The notes under the pieces: generated by a model | What the model was told of the DNA's origin: nothing | Seen by the model: only the letters and a program-made list of their open reading frames with translations | The model's database searches: none | Translations under genes and position numbers: made by a program | In this document: one piece after another, positions 15,801 to 23,080 of the stretch | Layout of the letters: the number at the start of each line of letters is the position of its first letter | How positions within the stretch are numbered: position 1 is the first letter of the stretch | Source of the DNA: an uncultured Clostridium sp. | GTDB taxonomy: Bacteria; Bacillota; Clostridia; Clostridiales; Clostridiaceae | DNA: 23,080 bases | Direction of reading: 5' to 3' | Assembly (NCBI RefSeq): GCF_937920395.1 | Contig: NZ_CALEVF010000188.1 | Span: forward strand, 1 to 23,080

Positions 15801-16469
15801 ATGTATCCATCTTTATCAGCGGCGATACTTCCGATTATAATCCATACTCAAAGTTGGCTTTATCCTCTGTCTGTTTGCATACTCACAGCAATAATAGCTA
15901 GTGGGAAAAAAATAATAGATAATTATCATAACAAAAAGTCTAATGGTATCAGTTTTGTAGAAAATACAAAAGATAGTGGAAAAGTTGTTTTTACTAAGGA
16001 AGAGGGAATACATTGGGTCAAATTATTAATTAGTATCTTGCTAGTTTCTGCAGTTGCTCTATACCTCAACTGGGATTATATTATTACGCCACCACTTATT
16101 GTAGCGTTTGTAGGATTGTCTAAACCAGGAAGAGAAGTACGTACAAAAGGCGTACTAGTTTTAATAATTTTGGTGAGTGCAGCCTTTTTAGGTGTTTCTT
16201 GGATATACTTCATCTATTATTATTTATATTGGCCAATTTGGGTTTCATCTGGGTTATCAATGGTTTGTGTTTTACTTATGTTTCATTTATTTCAATTTAC
16301 GTTACCACCGGCTGCAGCTATTGCATTATTGCCAACGATTATACCAGTTGAAGGGTTATGGATGTATCCAGTGCAAATTTTAATTGGGAGTACAATATTT
16401 TTATTAATTAATGTGTCTTGGTTTAAAATACCGAAAGGTTATATGGGTTATCAAAAGGAGGAGATTTAA
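15801..16469 (+). CDS. HPP-family membrane protein, possibly 5'-truncated
   Basis: 222-aa polytopic protein with five to six hydrophobic helices. The C-terminal half has FTLPPAAAIALLPTIIP, resembling the HPP motif region, and WMYPVQILIG. The N-terminal YPSLSAAILPIIIHTQSWLYP is a related segment, as if the protein had two similar halves. HPP proteins in plastids and cyanobacteria have been linked to nitrite transport; the substrate here is unknown, and sulfite or nitrite would suit the neighbours. ATG 15801 has no ribosome binding site. The frame stays open 13 codons upstream to 15762 and reads like protein (YLLIAQLKILNSE), so the gene may have lost its 5' end or carry a frameshift. An AAGAGG followed by GTG at 15740 lies upstream in a different frame. 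Terminated glmS precedes it and the FNT gene follows. Confidence 0.65.
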   Translation: MYPSLSAAILPIIIHTQSWLYPLSVCILTAIIASGKKIIDNYHNKKSNGISFVENTKDSGKVVFTKEEGIHWVKLLISILLVSAVALYLNWDYIITPPLIVAFVGLSKPGREVRTKGVLVLIILVSAAFLGVSWIYFIYYYLYWPIWVSSGLSMVCVLLMFHLFQFTLPPAAAIALLPTIIPVEGLWMYPVQILIGSTIFLLINVSWFKIPKGYMGYQKEEI

Positions 16470-16482
16470 AAACATTGGAATA

Positions 16483-16498
16483 CGTGACTTTGGTCACA
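16483..16498. promoter_or_regulatory. Crp/Fnr-type activator site before the FNT gene
   Basis: CGTGA-N6-TCACA dyad (consensus TGTGA-N6-TCACA), centre 16490.5. A TATATT -10 box starts at 16520, exactly 29.5 bp from the centre, placing the site near -41.5 as for class II activation. There is no recognisable -35. The flanking TCACATA-TTTTATTT is shared with the asrA site. Confidence 0.7.
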
Positions 16499-16519
16499 TA
16501 TTTTTATTTATTAGAATGA

Positions 16520-16525
16520 TATATT
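16520..16525 (+). promoter_or_regulatory. -10 box of the FNT promoter
   Basis: TATATT, at the distance from the Crp/Fnr site expected for an activator-dependent promoter. The spacing matches the asrA promoter to the base. Confidence 0.55.
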
Positions 16526-16557
16526 ATATTTATACTTTATTAGGGAGATGATATATT

Positions 16558-17340
16558 GTGTTTAGTGAAGAAATTAACAAAGTTGCTATATCAGCGGTAA
16601 AAAAGTCTGAGCTCCTAAAGAAAAGCAAAATGAGGTACCTCACATCGTCGGCTTTAGCAGGCGTTTATGTGGGATTTGGAATTTTATTAATATTTACTAT
16701 TGGTGGATTATTAGCGGCATCTGAGTCACCAGCCACAAAGATCGTCATGGGGGCCTCATTTGGAATTGCCTTAAGTCTTGTAATAATGGCTGGTTCAGAG
16801 CTTTTTACAGGGAACAATATGACTATGACCATTGGATCCTTAGAAAAGAAAGTTTCATGGCTTGATTCAATAAATATTTGGATTTATAGCTATATAGGTA
16901 ATTTCGTAGGATCAATAATTCTTGCATTAATGTTTGTAGGGGCAGGACTTGCAAAAGGAGGCACAGCAGCTTTTATTTTAAAAGCATCACAAGGTAAAAT
17001 GGCAACTCCAAGTATGGAATTATTCTTAAAAGGTTTATTATGTAACATGTTAGTGTGCCTTGCTGTATGGTGTGCTGTTAAACTAAAGGAAGAGACTGCG
17101 AAACTTATAATGATATTCTGGTGTCTTTTTGCATTTATAACTACAGGCTTCGAACATAGCGTTGCTAATATGACGTTGCTTACCACAGCATTATTAATAC
17201 CACATACTGCAGCAATTTCAATAAGTGGATTAGCTCATAATCTAATTTGGGTAACCCTTGGAAATTTTGTAGGTGGAGCTGTATTTATTGGAGCAGCATA
17301 TTGGTATATATCAAAAGAAAAGAAAAGTAAAATAGAATAG
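16558..17340 (+). CDS. Formate/nitrite transporter family channel, probable hydrosulfide channel
   Basis: 260-aa FNT-fold membrane channel with six hydrophobic helices. Family motifs: GVYVGFGILL in helix 1, GSELFTGNNM, the central-pore GFEHSVANMT with the conserved His, and NLIWVTLGNFVGGA near the C-terminus. FNT proteins conduct small monovalent anions such as formate, nitrite or HS-. In Clostridioides difficile an FNT encoded next to asrABC was shown to be a hydrosulfide channel. The same neighbourhood here, plus the shared Crp-type site, makes sulfide export the best reading (inference). The start is GTG 16558 with AGGGAGATGA upstream. It is followed by a strong terminator. Confidence 0.85.
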   Translation: MFSEEINKVAISAVKKSELLKKSKMRYLTSSALAGVYVGFGILLIFTIGGLLAASESPATKIVMGASFGIALSLVIMAGSELFTGNNMTMTIGSLEKKVSWLDSINIWIYSYIGNFVGSIILALMFVGAGLAKGGTAAFILKASQGKMATPSMELFLKGLLCNMLVCLAVWCAVKLKEETAKLIMIFWCLFAFITTGFEHSVANMTLLTTALLIPHTAAISISGLAHNLIWVTLGNFVGGAVFIGAAYWYISKEKKSKIE

Positions 17341-17347
17341 AGTATTA

Positions 17348-17406
17348 AAAGTATATATTACGATATAGCGTGAAGCTCCGCTAAGGGATATATACTTTAT
17401 TTTTAT
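17348..17406 (+). terminator. Terminator after the FNT gene
   Basis: AAAGTATATAT (17348-17358) pairs perfectly with ATATATACTTT (17388-17398). An inner AGCG/CGCT stem is present and ATTTTTAT follows. Confidence 0.8.
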
Positions 17407-17430
17407 ATTTAATTTTAGAATCCATTGTTA

Positions 17431-17436
17431 TATAAT
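17431..17436 (+). promoter_or_regulatory. Possible -10 box of the Crp/Fnr gene
   Basis: TATAAT about 104 bp before the start. No good -35 and no convincing Crp-type dyad are seen, so autoregulation is not evident. Confidence 0.35.
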
Positions 17437-17539
17437 AGAGGCAATAATGATAATTAATAATAGAAATATTAGTGATAACGTACAGTTAATATTTTTGTAA
17501 TAATGAGGTATCTAAAATGAGATTATGAGGAGAAGTAGG

Positions 17540-18226
17540 ATGTCACAATTAACGCTTAAGCAGTTAAAAGATCTTCCTTTGTTTGAATGTATTGAGGATA
17601 AAACTTTAAATTTAATTAAAGACAGTGTTATTATAAAAAAGCTGAAAAAATCACAAATGTTGTTTGCGCAAAGAGAGAGCATAAATACTATATACATAGT
17701 CCTTGAGGGAAAGGTAACCATGTACAAATTATCAGAGAAGGGTCAAAAAAGAGTTGTTTATATTTTAAATAGGGGTGAAATCATAAATGATGTTAATTTT
17801 GATGAATACAACTCGTCTATAAATTGTGAAGGATTTGAAGATAGTGAAATAATAAGTATAGCAAGAGTAGACCTATTAAATATCATGAAGCTTGATTTTA
17901 AGCTAACAGAAGTGATACTTTGCTCGATGAGTAAGAAAATAAGAAGGTTATACAGACAAATAAAGAACACAGTTCCTATTAAGAAGGACAAAAGGGTGGC
18001 AGCTAAACTCTGGAAACTCTCAAAAGATTATGGAGTAGAAACTCAGGAGGGAACTTTAATAGACGTTAAGATAAGCATAACGTATTTAGCTGATATGCTA
18101 GGTAGCTCACGCGAAACTATTTCAAGGGCACTAAAAGAGCTTGAAATAAGGGATATGGTTAAAATAGAAAAAAGAAAATTTATAGTAAATAGAGAGAAAT
18201 TAAATAACTATTTTAAAAGTGTGTGA
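17540..18226 (+). CDS. Crp/Fnr-family transcriptional regulator
   Basis: 228-aa two-domain regulator. The N-terminal cyclic-nucleotide-binding-like beta-barrel spans ~10-120, a dimerisation helix ~120-150, and a Crp-type winged helix ~160-215. The recognition helix is GSSRETISRAL: its Arg-Glu-x-x-x-Arg arrangement matches residues that read GTGA in CRP. Only three Cys are present, at scattered positions, so an FNR-type 4Fe-4S sensor is not apparent, and the cAMP-contacting Arg/Ser motif is not recognisable. The effector is therefore unknown. The start is ATG 17540, with AGGAGA six bases upstream; an in-frame ATG at 17525 lies before that ribosome binding site and is rejected. The asrA control site overlaps its stop codon, and matching sites before FNT and perhaps HPP suggest it is their local activator (inference). 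Confidence 0.9.
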   Translation: MSQLTLKQLKDLPLFECIEDKTLNLIKDSVIIKKLKKSQMLFAQRESINTIYIVLEGKVTMYKLSEKGQKRVVYILNRGEIINDVNFDEYNSSINCEGFEDSEIISIARVDLLNIMKLDFKLTEVILCSMSKKIRRLYRQIKNTVPIKKDKRVAAKLWKLSKDYGVETQEGTLIDVKISITYLADMLGSSRETISRALKELEIRDMVKIEKRKFIVNREKLNNYFKSV

Positions 18227-18237
18227 TGGAAGTCACA
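18222..18237. promoter_or_regulatory. Crp/Fnr-type activator site before asrABC
   Basis: Perfect TGTGA-N6-TCACA dyad, centre 18229.5, overlapping the stop codon of the regulator gene. TATAAT at 18259-18264 begins 29.5 bp away, giving a class II position near -41.5. No TTGACA-like -35 is present. Confidence 0.75.
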
Positions 18238-18258
18238 TACTTTTATTTTTGTTTAAAA

Positions 18259-18264
18259 TATAAT
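18259..18264 (+). promoter_or_regulatory. -10 box of the asrABC promoter
   Basis: Consensus TATAAT with start near 18271, about 88 nt before the asrA start codon. Confidence 0.65.
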
Positions 18265-18358
18265 GAATGTAAGTAGTTTTAAGTCTAATTTTAATAGTGA
18301 ATTAATTAACAAAGAATCATAATTTAATAAAATTATTATAATGGAGGCGAATACATTT

Positions 18359-19366
18359 ATGGGATTTAAGTTAAAAATAGAGAAGTTTGATGAACATCTT
18401 GAAAAATTAAGAGATAAATATAAGGTATATGCACCGGTATTGCTTAAGGGAAAAGGAACTTTTGCGGACACAGATACTATTAGATATAAGGAAATAAAAA
18501 GTATAAGAGAAATAGAATTTAATAGTAAATCTACTTTTTCGCCAAAGGAAATAATACTTCCGATTACTCAAACCTTATTTTATTTTACGCAGGATGAATG
18601 CAAAGAGCCAAAAGAAGATGAAAAGAAAATACTAATATTTTTAAGAAGCTGTGATATACATGCAATGAAACGGCTCGATGAAGTTTATTTACGAAATGGC
18701 GACGAGGATTATTATTATAAAACTTTAAGAGAAAAAGTTAAATTTGTACTTATGGGTTGTAGTGATAGTTTCGAAAACTGTTTTTGTGCCAGTATGGGTT
18801 CTAATAAGACAGAAAATTATGATATGTATACTAAAGTCATAGATGATGAGGTGTTTGTGGATTGCAAAAGCGCAGAGCTAATGAATTATTTTAATAAAGA
18901 TATAGAATGTACAATTGAGGTAGAACCTGAATATGTATTAAGTAATGATATAAAAGTTACTGTACCTAAAAACTTAGATCAAAGAGTTTTTAAATCTAAA
19001 ATGTGGGATGAATATTCTTCAAGGTGCATTGCCTGTGGAAGGTGTAATTTTGTCTGTGGTACATGTTCTTGTTTTACTATGCAGGATGTTTTCTCAAAAG
19101 ACAATAATAATGTGGGAGAGAGACGGCGAATATGGTCATCTTGTCATGTAGACGGTTTTAGTGATATGGCAGGGGGACACGGTTTTAGAAAGGATAAAAA
19201 GGATAGAATGAGATTTAAGGTTATGCATAAGGTTTATGATTTTAAAAAGAGAGCTGGATATCATATGTGTATAGGTTGTGGTAGATGTGACGATATATGC
19301 CCTGAATATATATCTTTCTCAAACTGTGTTAATAAACTAAATGAAGTTATGAATGAGGTGGAGTAA
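18359..19366 (+). CDS. asrA: Anaerobic sulfite reductase subunit A (4Fe-4S)
   Basis: 335-aa iron-sulfur electron-transfer subunit of the dissimilatory-type anaerobic sulfite reductase AsrABC (sulfite to sulfide). The two ferredoxin-like clusters have Cys at 223, 226, 229 and 233 (CIACGRCNFVC, followed by GTCSC) and at 304, 307, 310 and 314 (CIGCGRCDDICP). The N-terminal region carries KGKGTFADTDTIRY, as in other AsrA proteins. The start is taken as ATG 18359, after GGAGG at 18343-18347; the in-frame ATG 18341 overlaps that ribosome binding site. First gene of asrABC, abutting asrB. Under the Crp/Fnr-type promoter at 18222-18264. Confidence 0.93.
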   Translation: MGFKLKIEKFDEHLEKLRDKYKVYAPVLLKGKGTFADTDTIRYKEIKSIREIEFNSKSTFSPKEIILPITQTLFYFTQDECKEPKEDEKKILIFLRSCDIHAMKRLDEVYLRNGDEDYYYKTLREKVKFVLMGCSDSFENCFCASMGSNKTENYDMYTKVIDDEVFVDCKSAELMNYFNKDIECTIEVEPEYVLSNDIKVTVPKNLDQRVFKSKMWDEYSSRCIACGRCNFVCGTCSCFTMQDVFSKDNNNVGERRRIWSSCHVDGFSDMAGGHGFRKDKKDRMRFKVMHKVYDFKKRAGYHMCIGCGRCDDICPEYISFSNCVNKLNEVMNEVE

Positions 19367-20158
19367 ATGAAAAACATATATTTACCTTTTAAATCTAAGA
19401 TACTTAATATAAAGAAACATACGCAAACAGATTATACTTTTAGAATGGAGTTCAAAGGCGATGTAAAGCCAGGTCAATTTTTTGAAGTGTCTATACCTAA
19501 ATTTGGTGAGTCACCTATCTCTGTTAGTGAAATAGGAGAGGGGTATGTGGATCTTACTATAAGACGTGTCGGAACAGTTACAGACGTAATTCATAGTTTC
19601 TTTGTAGGGGGAACTTTATATCTTCGGGGTCCTTATGGAAATGGTTTTGATGTGAACATATATAAAGGTAAAGAAATTATTGTGGCTGCGGGTGGAACAG
19701 GCCTTGCACCAGTAAAAGGAATTGTGGATTATTTTGCAAAGAATCCTAAGCAGTGTGTGGACTTTAATGTAATGGCAGGGTTTAAGTCACCAAGTGATAT
19801 TTTATTTAAGGATAATTTTAAGTTATGGGAAAAGAGTATAAACGTAACCTTAACTGTTGATAGTGCAGATGATGATTACACTGGAAATGTAGGACTTATA
19901 ACTAAATATATTAAAGATATCCCAGTTATTGATATGGATGAGGTGCAAGTTATTGTAGTAGGCCCTCCAATGATGCTCAAATTTACGGTTGCTGGATTTA
20001 TAAAAAAAGGAGTAAAAGAAAAAAATATATGGGTGTCTTATGAGAGAAAGATGTGTTGTGGAGTCGGAAAATGTGGACATTGCAAAATTGATGATACGTA
20101 TATATGTTTAGAAGGTCCTGTTTTTAATTATTTAGATGCAGTTCATTTAGTAGATTAG
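19367..20158 (+). CDS. asrB: Anaerobic sulfite reductase subunit B (FAD, 2Fe-2S)
   Basis: 263-aa flavin reductase-type subunit that passes electrons from NAD(P)H towards AsrA and AsrC. An N-terminal FAD-binding beta-barrel has RRVGTVTDVIH and LRGPYGNGFD. An NAD-binding half has VAAGGTGLAPVKG and VVGPPMML. C-terminal 2Fe-2S ligands are at Cys231, 236, 239 and 247 (CGVGKCGHC and IC). The layout is that of the PyrK/ferredoxin-NADP reductase family, the usual AsrB form. The ATG directly follows the asrA stop with GGTGGAG upstream, and asrC follows after 13 bp. Confidence 0.93.
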   Translation: MKNIYLPFKSKILNIKKHTQTDYTFRMEFKGDVKPGQFFEVSIPKFGESPISVSEIGEGYVDLTIRRVGTVTDVIHSFFVGGTLYLRGPYGNGFDVNIYKGKEIIVAAGGTGLAPVKGIVDYFAKNPKQCVDFNVMAGFKSPSDILFKDNFKLWEKSINVTLTVDSADDDYTGNVGLITKYIKDIPVIDMDEVQVIVVGPPMMLKFTVAGFIKKGVKEKNIWVSYERKMCCGVGKCGHCKIDDTYICLEGPVFNYLDAVHLVD

Positions 20159-20171
20159 GAGGGAGAATGTT

Positions 20172-21119
20172 ATGGATATAAATACTAAATTACTTAAAAA
20201 GAATGCATATAGAGTTACTAAAACAAGAGGTAAAACGGCTATAAGAATAAGGGTACCTGGTGGTCAAATAGAGGCTAAACATTTAGAAGTGCTGCAAAAG
20301 GTAGCAGAGATTTATGGAGATGGAACTCTTCACATAACTACAAGGCAGGGTTTTGAACTTCCGGGTATTGATATGGATAAAATACCAGAGGTTAACAAAA
20401 TGGTTCAATCAGTAATCGAAGGTCTTGAAATAAATCAGATTTCTCCGAATACTGGGTATTCAGCTGCGGGTACTAGAAATGTTTCAGCGTGCGTTGGAGC
20501 AAATGTCTGTCCTTTCGCAAATTATAATACTACAAAATTTGCGAAAAAGATTGAAAAAGAAATTTTTCCTAATGATTACCATGTAAAGGTAGCTTTAACA
20601 GGTTGCCCTAATGATTGCATTAAAGCTAGAATGCAAGATTTTGGAATTATAGGAATGACAGAGCCCCAATATGAATTTTACAGATGCATCAGTTGTAAAT
20701 CCTGCGTAAATAACTGTAAAAAGAGGGTTACAGGAGCACTTAAAATGGAAAATTTTAAAGTGGTACGTGATCAGGATAAATGCATTGGATGCGGAGAATG
20801 CATCGGAAAATGTCCAACATCGGCTTGTAGTAGAAGTATAAAGAAATATTATAAACTTGTGATAATGGGCAGGACGGGAAAGAGAAAACCTAGACTTGCA
20901 CAAGATTTTATAACCTGGGTAGACGAGGAAAGTATTATTAAAATCATAAAGAATACTTACTCATACATTGAAAAATACATGGACGTAGGTGCCCCAGGAG
21001 GAAAAGAACATATAGGGTATATTGTTGATAGGACAGGATACCAAGTGTTTAAGCAGTGGGTTTTAAAAGACGTGACACTGGACGCCAAAGCTAAGGTTGA
21101 AGAATTTATTAATTGGTAA
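20172..21119 (+). CDS. asrC: Anaerobic sulfite reductase subunit C (siroheme)
   Basis: 315-aa catalytic subunit that reduces sulfite to sulfide by six electrons. The siroheme-4Fe-4S ligand set is Cys107-x5-Cys113 (CVGANVC) and Cys145-x3-Cys149 (TGCPNDC), preceded by TTRQGFE. Two ferredoxin-like 4Fe-4S motifs lie between about residues 170 and 220 (CISCKSCVNNC and CIGCGECIGKCP). Length and order of motifs match clostridial AsrC. The ribosome binding site is GGAGGGAG before ATG 20172. Last gene of asrABC; a strong bidirectional terminator follows, shared with convergent hcp. Confidence 0.95.
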   Translation: MDINTKLLKKNAYRVTKTRGKTAIRIRVPGGQIEAKHLEVLQKVAEIYGDGTLHITTRQGFELPGIDMDKIPEVNKMVQSVIEGLEINQISPNTGYSAAGTRNVSACVGANVCPFANYNTTKFAKKIEKEIFPNDYHVKVALTGCPNDCIKARMQDFGIIGMTEPQYEFYRCISCKSCVNNCKKRVTGALKMENFKVVRDQDKCIGCGECIGKCPTSACSRSIKKYYKLVIMGRTGKRKPRLAQDFITWVDEESIIKIIKNTYSYIEKYMDVGAPGGKEHIGYIVDRTGYQVFKQWVLKDVTLDAKAKVEEFINW

Positions 21120-21123
21120 TAAT

Positions 21124-21157
21124 AAAAAGTATGCAGAAAAAATTCTGCATACTTTTT
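21124..21157. terminator. Bidirectional terminator between asrC and hcp
   Basis: Perfect 15-bp stem: AAAAAGTATGCAGAA (21124-21138), AAAA loop, TTCTGCATACTTTTT (21143-21157). A/T runs on both sides suit termination in either direction. Confidence 0.9.
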
Positions 21158-21187
21158 ATTTTAAGTTTAATCCTTAAGTTTTAATAA

Positions 21188-22906
21188 TTAAGCACCCATG
21201 AACATATCTATATCATCATCTACATTACTTATTCCACCGATACCAAAGCTATCTACTAATACCTTTACTACATTTGGTGATAGGAATGCAGGAAGGGTTG
21301 GTCCTAAGTGAATATTTTTAACCCCTAGGTGTAATAATGCAAGTAATACTATAACTGCCTTTTGCTCGTACCATGCAATATTATAAGAAATCGGAAGTTC
21401 ATTTATATCATCTAGTCCAAATACTTCTTTAAGTTTAAGTGCTATTACAACTAATGAATATGAATCATTACATTGACCAGCATCTAGTACTCTTGGGATT
21501 CCAGAAATATCACCTAAATTTAATTTGTTATATTTGTATTTTGCACAACCAGCTGTAAGTATAACTGCATCTTTTGGAAGTTTCTCGGCAAATTCTGTGT
21601 AGTAATCACGGCTCTTCATTCGTCCATCACAACCTGCCATTACAAAGAATCTCTTTATTGCTCCGCTTTTAACAGCGTCAACAATTTTGTCTGCAAGAGC
21701 TATTACTTGATTATGAGCAAAGCCTCCTACTATTTCACCTTTCTCAATTTCCTTAGGTGCTGCGCATTTTTTAGCTTGTTTAATTATTGCAGAGAAATCT
21801 TTAGCTTTCCCATTTATTCCATCAGCTATATGCTTAACCCCTGGAAAACCTGTTACTCCAGTAGTGTATATTCTATCTTTATAAGATGCTTTAGGAGTCA
21901 CAATACAGTTTGTAGTCATAAGTATTGGACCGTTGAAGCTTTCAAATTCATGGTTTTGTTTCCACCATGCATTTCCGTAATTACCTACCAAGTGCTTGTA
22001 CTTTTTAAATGCTGGGTAATAGTTAGCGGGTAGCATTTCACTATGAGTATATATATCTACTCCGGTACCCTCGGTTTGTTTAAGTAATTCTTCCATATCT
22101 TTTAAATCATGTCCACTAATTAATATAGCAGGATTAGTTTTAACTCCTATATTAACTTTTGTTATTTCAGGATTTCCGTAACTTGTAGTGTTAGCTTTGT
22201 CTAGTAGTGCCATAGCATCCACGCCATATTTACCACATTCAAGTACTAGAGCTACAAGTTCATCCACGCCTAAAGTATCATCCAAAGTAGAAGCCAATCC
22301 TTTTTGAGTAAATGCATGAAGTCCCTCATCGTCATATCCAAGGTTATTTGCATGCTTAGCGTAAGCCGCCATTCCCTTAAGTCCATAAATTAGAAGTTCT
22401 CTTAAAGATCTTATGTCCTCATTCTGTGTTGATAGTACGCCAACAGTTGCTGCTTTTTCATCAAATGCTTTTATGTCATTAGAAAACCAAACTGCTGCAT
22501 CAGGTAAGTTTAATTCCTCCTCGAAACTAAATCCAAATGTAGTAAATATCTTTTTAAGCCAGCTAGCATTTTCGCCTTTATCACTTAACTTAACACCAGC
22601 TTTAAGAAGTTGCTGCTTTAATCCTTCTCTTAAACTTAAACCTTTTCTAATTCTTTCAATAAACATATTTCTATCAAAATTTGCATTAGTTATAGTTGCA
22701 AATAAACTCTCCATTATAAAAGTATCAACTTCTTTATTAACGATACCATTTTCTCTAGCCTTTACTCCATATATAGATATTCCTTTAGTTATATAAATAA
22801 GTAAATCCTGAGCCTTTGCGAGGCTTTCAGTCTTACCACAAACTCCCTTTATTGTACAACCGGTGCAGTTAGCTGCTTCTTGACATTGATAACAAAACAT
22901 AGCCAT
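21188..22906 (-). CDS. hcp: Hydroxylamine reductase / hybrid-cluster protein
   Basis: 572-aa hybrid-cluster protein, close to the ~550 aa of anaerobe-type Hcp. The N-terminal cluster ligands FCYQCQE, TGC and GVCG are at Cys5, 8, 17 and 23, the C-x2-C-x8-C-x5-C form. Later hybrid-cluster segments include [52 protein letters not shown] and DAGQCND. Hcp reduces hydroxylamine in vitro and is best known for nitric oxide reduction and nitrosative-stress protection. The start is placed at 22906 (MAMFCYQCQ), after GGAGG eight bases upstream; the longer frame to 22972 would begin upstream of that site and is rejected. The promoter carries a GTAAC-N4-GTTAC dyad. Confidence 0.95.
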   Translation of the reverse strand: MAMFCYQCQEAANCTGCTIKGVCGKTESLAKAQDLLIYITKGISIYGVKARENGIVNKEVDTFIMESLFATITNANFDRNMFIERIRKGLSLREGLKQQLLKAGVKLSDKGENASWLKKIFTTFGFSFEEELNLPDAAVWFSNDIKAFDEKAATVGVLSTQNEDIRSLRELLIYGLKGMAAYAKHANNLGYDDEGLHAFTQKGLASTLDDTLGVDELVALVLECGKYGVDAMALLDKANTTSYGNPEITKVNIGVKTNPAILISGHDLKDMEELLKQTEGTGVDIYTHSEMLPANYYPAFKKYKHLVGNYGNAWWKQNHEFESFNGPILMTTNCIVTPKASYKDRIYTTGVTGFPGVKHIADGINGKAKDFSAIIKQAKKCAAPKEIEKGEIVGGFAHNQVIALADKIVDAVKSGAIKRFFVMAGCDGRMKSRDYYTEFAEKLPKDAVILTAGCAKYKYNKLNLGDISGIPRVLDAGQCNDSYSLVVIALKLKEVFGLDDINELPISYNIAWYEQKAVIVLLALLHLGVKNIHLGPTLPAFLSPNVVKVLVDSFGIGGISNVDDDIDMFMGA

Positions 22907-22973
22907 ATAAATAACCTCCATTTTTTCTTTCGCATGTACTGTTCGTGCCTGCTTTATGAGATTATTATACAAC

Positions 22974-22979
22974 CTTACA
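22974..22979 (-). promoter_or_regulatory. -10 box of the hcp promoter
   Basis: TATAAT on the minus strand, about 68 bp before the hcp start. No TTGACA is seen; the -35 region falls within the dyad at 22992-23005. Confidence 0.55.
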
Positions 22980-22991
22980 ATTTCATTGTCG

Positions 22992-23005
22992 GTAACATAT
23001 GTTAC
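22992..23005. promoter_or_regulatory. Regulator dyad before hcp
   Basis: Perfect 14-bp palindrome GTAACATATGTTAC, overlapping the -35 region of hcp and touching the stop codon of the upstream gene. It is of Crp/Fnr size and shape but has different half-sites from the asr and FNT dyads, so a different regulator (for example an HcpR-like protein) is likely. The regulator itself is not identified. Confidence 0.5.
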
Positions 23006-23080
23006 TAAACTAATTCTTTATTATCTTCAGGTGTAAATCCACAATAACCTATTTCATCACATCTTCTTTTCATATCATCC
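23005..23080 (-). CDS. 3' end of an unidentified gene (partial)
   Basis: Reading the minus strand from the window edge gives [20 protein letters not shown] followed by KELV and a TAG stop at 23005-23007. The reading looks protein-like, with two Cys. The gene runs off the window, or could start at the ATG at 23073. No family is recognised. It lies just upstream of hcp in the same direction, and its stop codon overlaps the hcp operator dyad by one base. Confidence 0.5.
   Translation of the reverse strand, partial: DDMKRRCDEIGYCGFTPEDNKELV

Noticed and set aside
18341..18358. Upstream asrA start
   Set aside because: The ATG overlaps the GGAGG ribosome binding site that serves ATG 18359.
22413..22796. 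127-codon open frame antisense to hcp
   Set aside because: Shadow of a strongly conserved coding gene, no ribosome binding site or protein-like motifs.
22907..22972. 22-residue N-terminal extension of Hcp
   Set aside because: It begins beside the -10 box and upstream of the GGAGG site; Hcp proteins begin close to the first Cys motif.

Overview
The window looks like a chromosomal segment of a butyrate-forming, sulfite-reducing Clostridium (low-GC Firmicutes). The evidence is AT-rich DNA with strong AGGAGG-type ribosome binding sites, a ptb-buk pair, clostridial asrABC sulfite reductase, an anaerobe-type Hcp, a pyridine-nucleotide-independent (FFTR-type) thioredoxin reductase, a cdaA-cdaR pair, a c-di-AMP riboswitch and a glmS ribozyme. 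The species cannot be fixed from the sequence. No phage, IS transposase, CRISPR array, tRNA or rRNA was seen.

Layout, left to right. (1) 1-3.2 kb: a membrane-anchored TPR protein, then trxA and a flavin thioredoxin reductase that lacks the usual NADPH-binding motifs. trxA has a clear promoter followed by an ATACCC/GGGTAT dyad of the CsoR/CstR operator type. (2) 3.2-5.0 kb, minus strand: a secreted Hydrolase_2-type cell-wall hydrolase behind a ydaO/yuaA-class c-di-AMP riboswitch, and an unrecognised membrane-anchored 340-aa protein. (3) 5.2-9.0 kb: cdaA-cdaR(ybbR)-COG2509 flavoprotein as overlapping genes. (4) 9.1-11.2 kb: ptb-buk, which makes ATP and butyrate from butyryl-CoA, with its own promoter and terminator, placed between the cda genes and glmM. 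(5) 11.3-15.6 kb: glmM and glmS (UDP-GlcNAc precursor pathway). They are separated by an 873-bp region that holds a 201-bp long imperfect palindrome, a promoter overlapping a terminator hairpin, and the glmS ribozyme. (6) 15.7-21.2 kb: an HPP-family membrane protein, an FNT-family channel, a Crp/Fnr regulator and asrABC. Two near-identical Crp-type sites lie at exactly the same distance from a -10 box in front of the FNT gene and asrA. (7) 21.2 kb to the end, minus strand: hcp behind a GTAAC-N4-GTTAC dyad, and the 3' end of an unidentified gene.

How the genes work together: parts 2, 3 and 5 join cell-wall precursor synthesis (GlmM/GlmS), the c-di-AMP synthase with its CdaR partner, and a c-di-AMP-sensing RNA on a wall hydrolase. 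Part 6 reads as a sulfite-reduction and sulfide-handling module under a local Crp/Fnr regulator. Hcp next to it handles reactive nitrogen species. The most interesting items are the local Crp regulon geometry, the long palindrome, the redox pair with a sulfur- or copper-type operator, the promoter built into a terminator, and a possibly 5'-truncated HPP gene. Nothing here proves a wholly new system.
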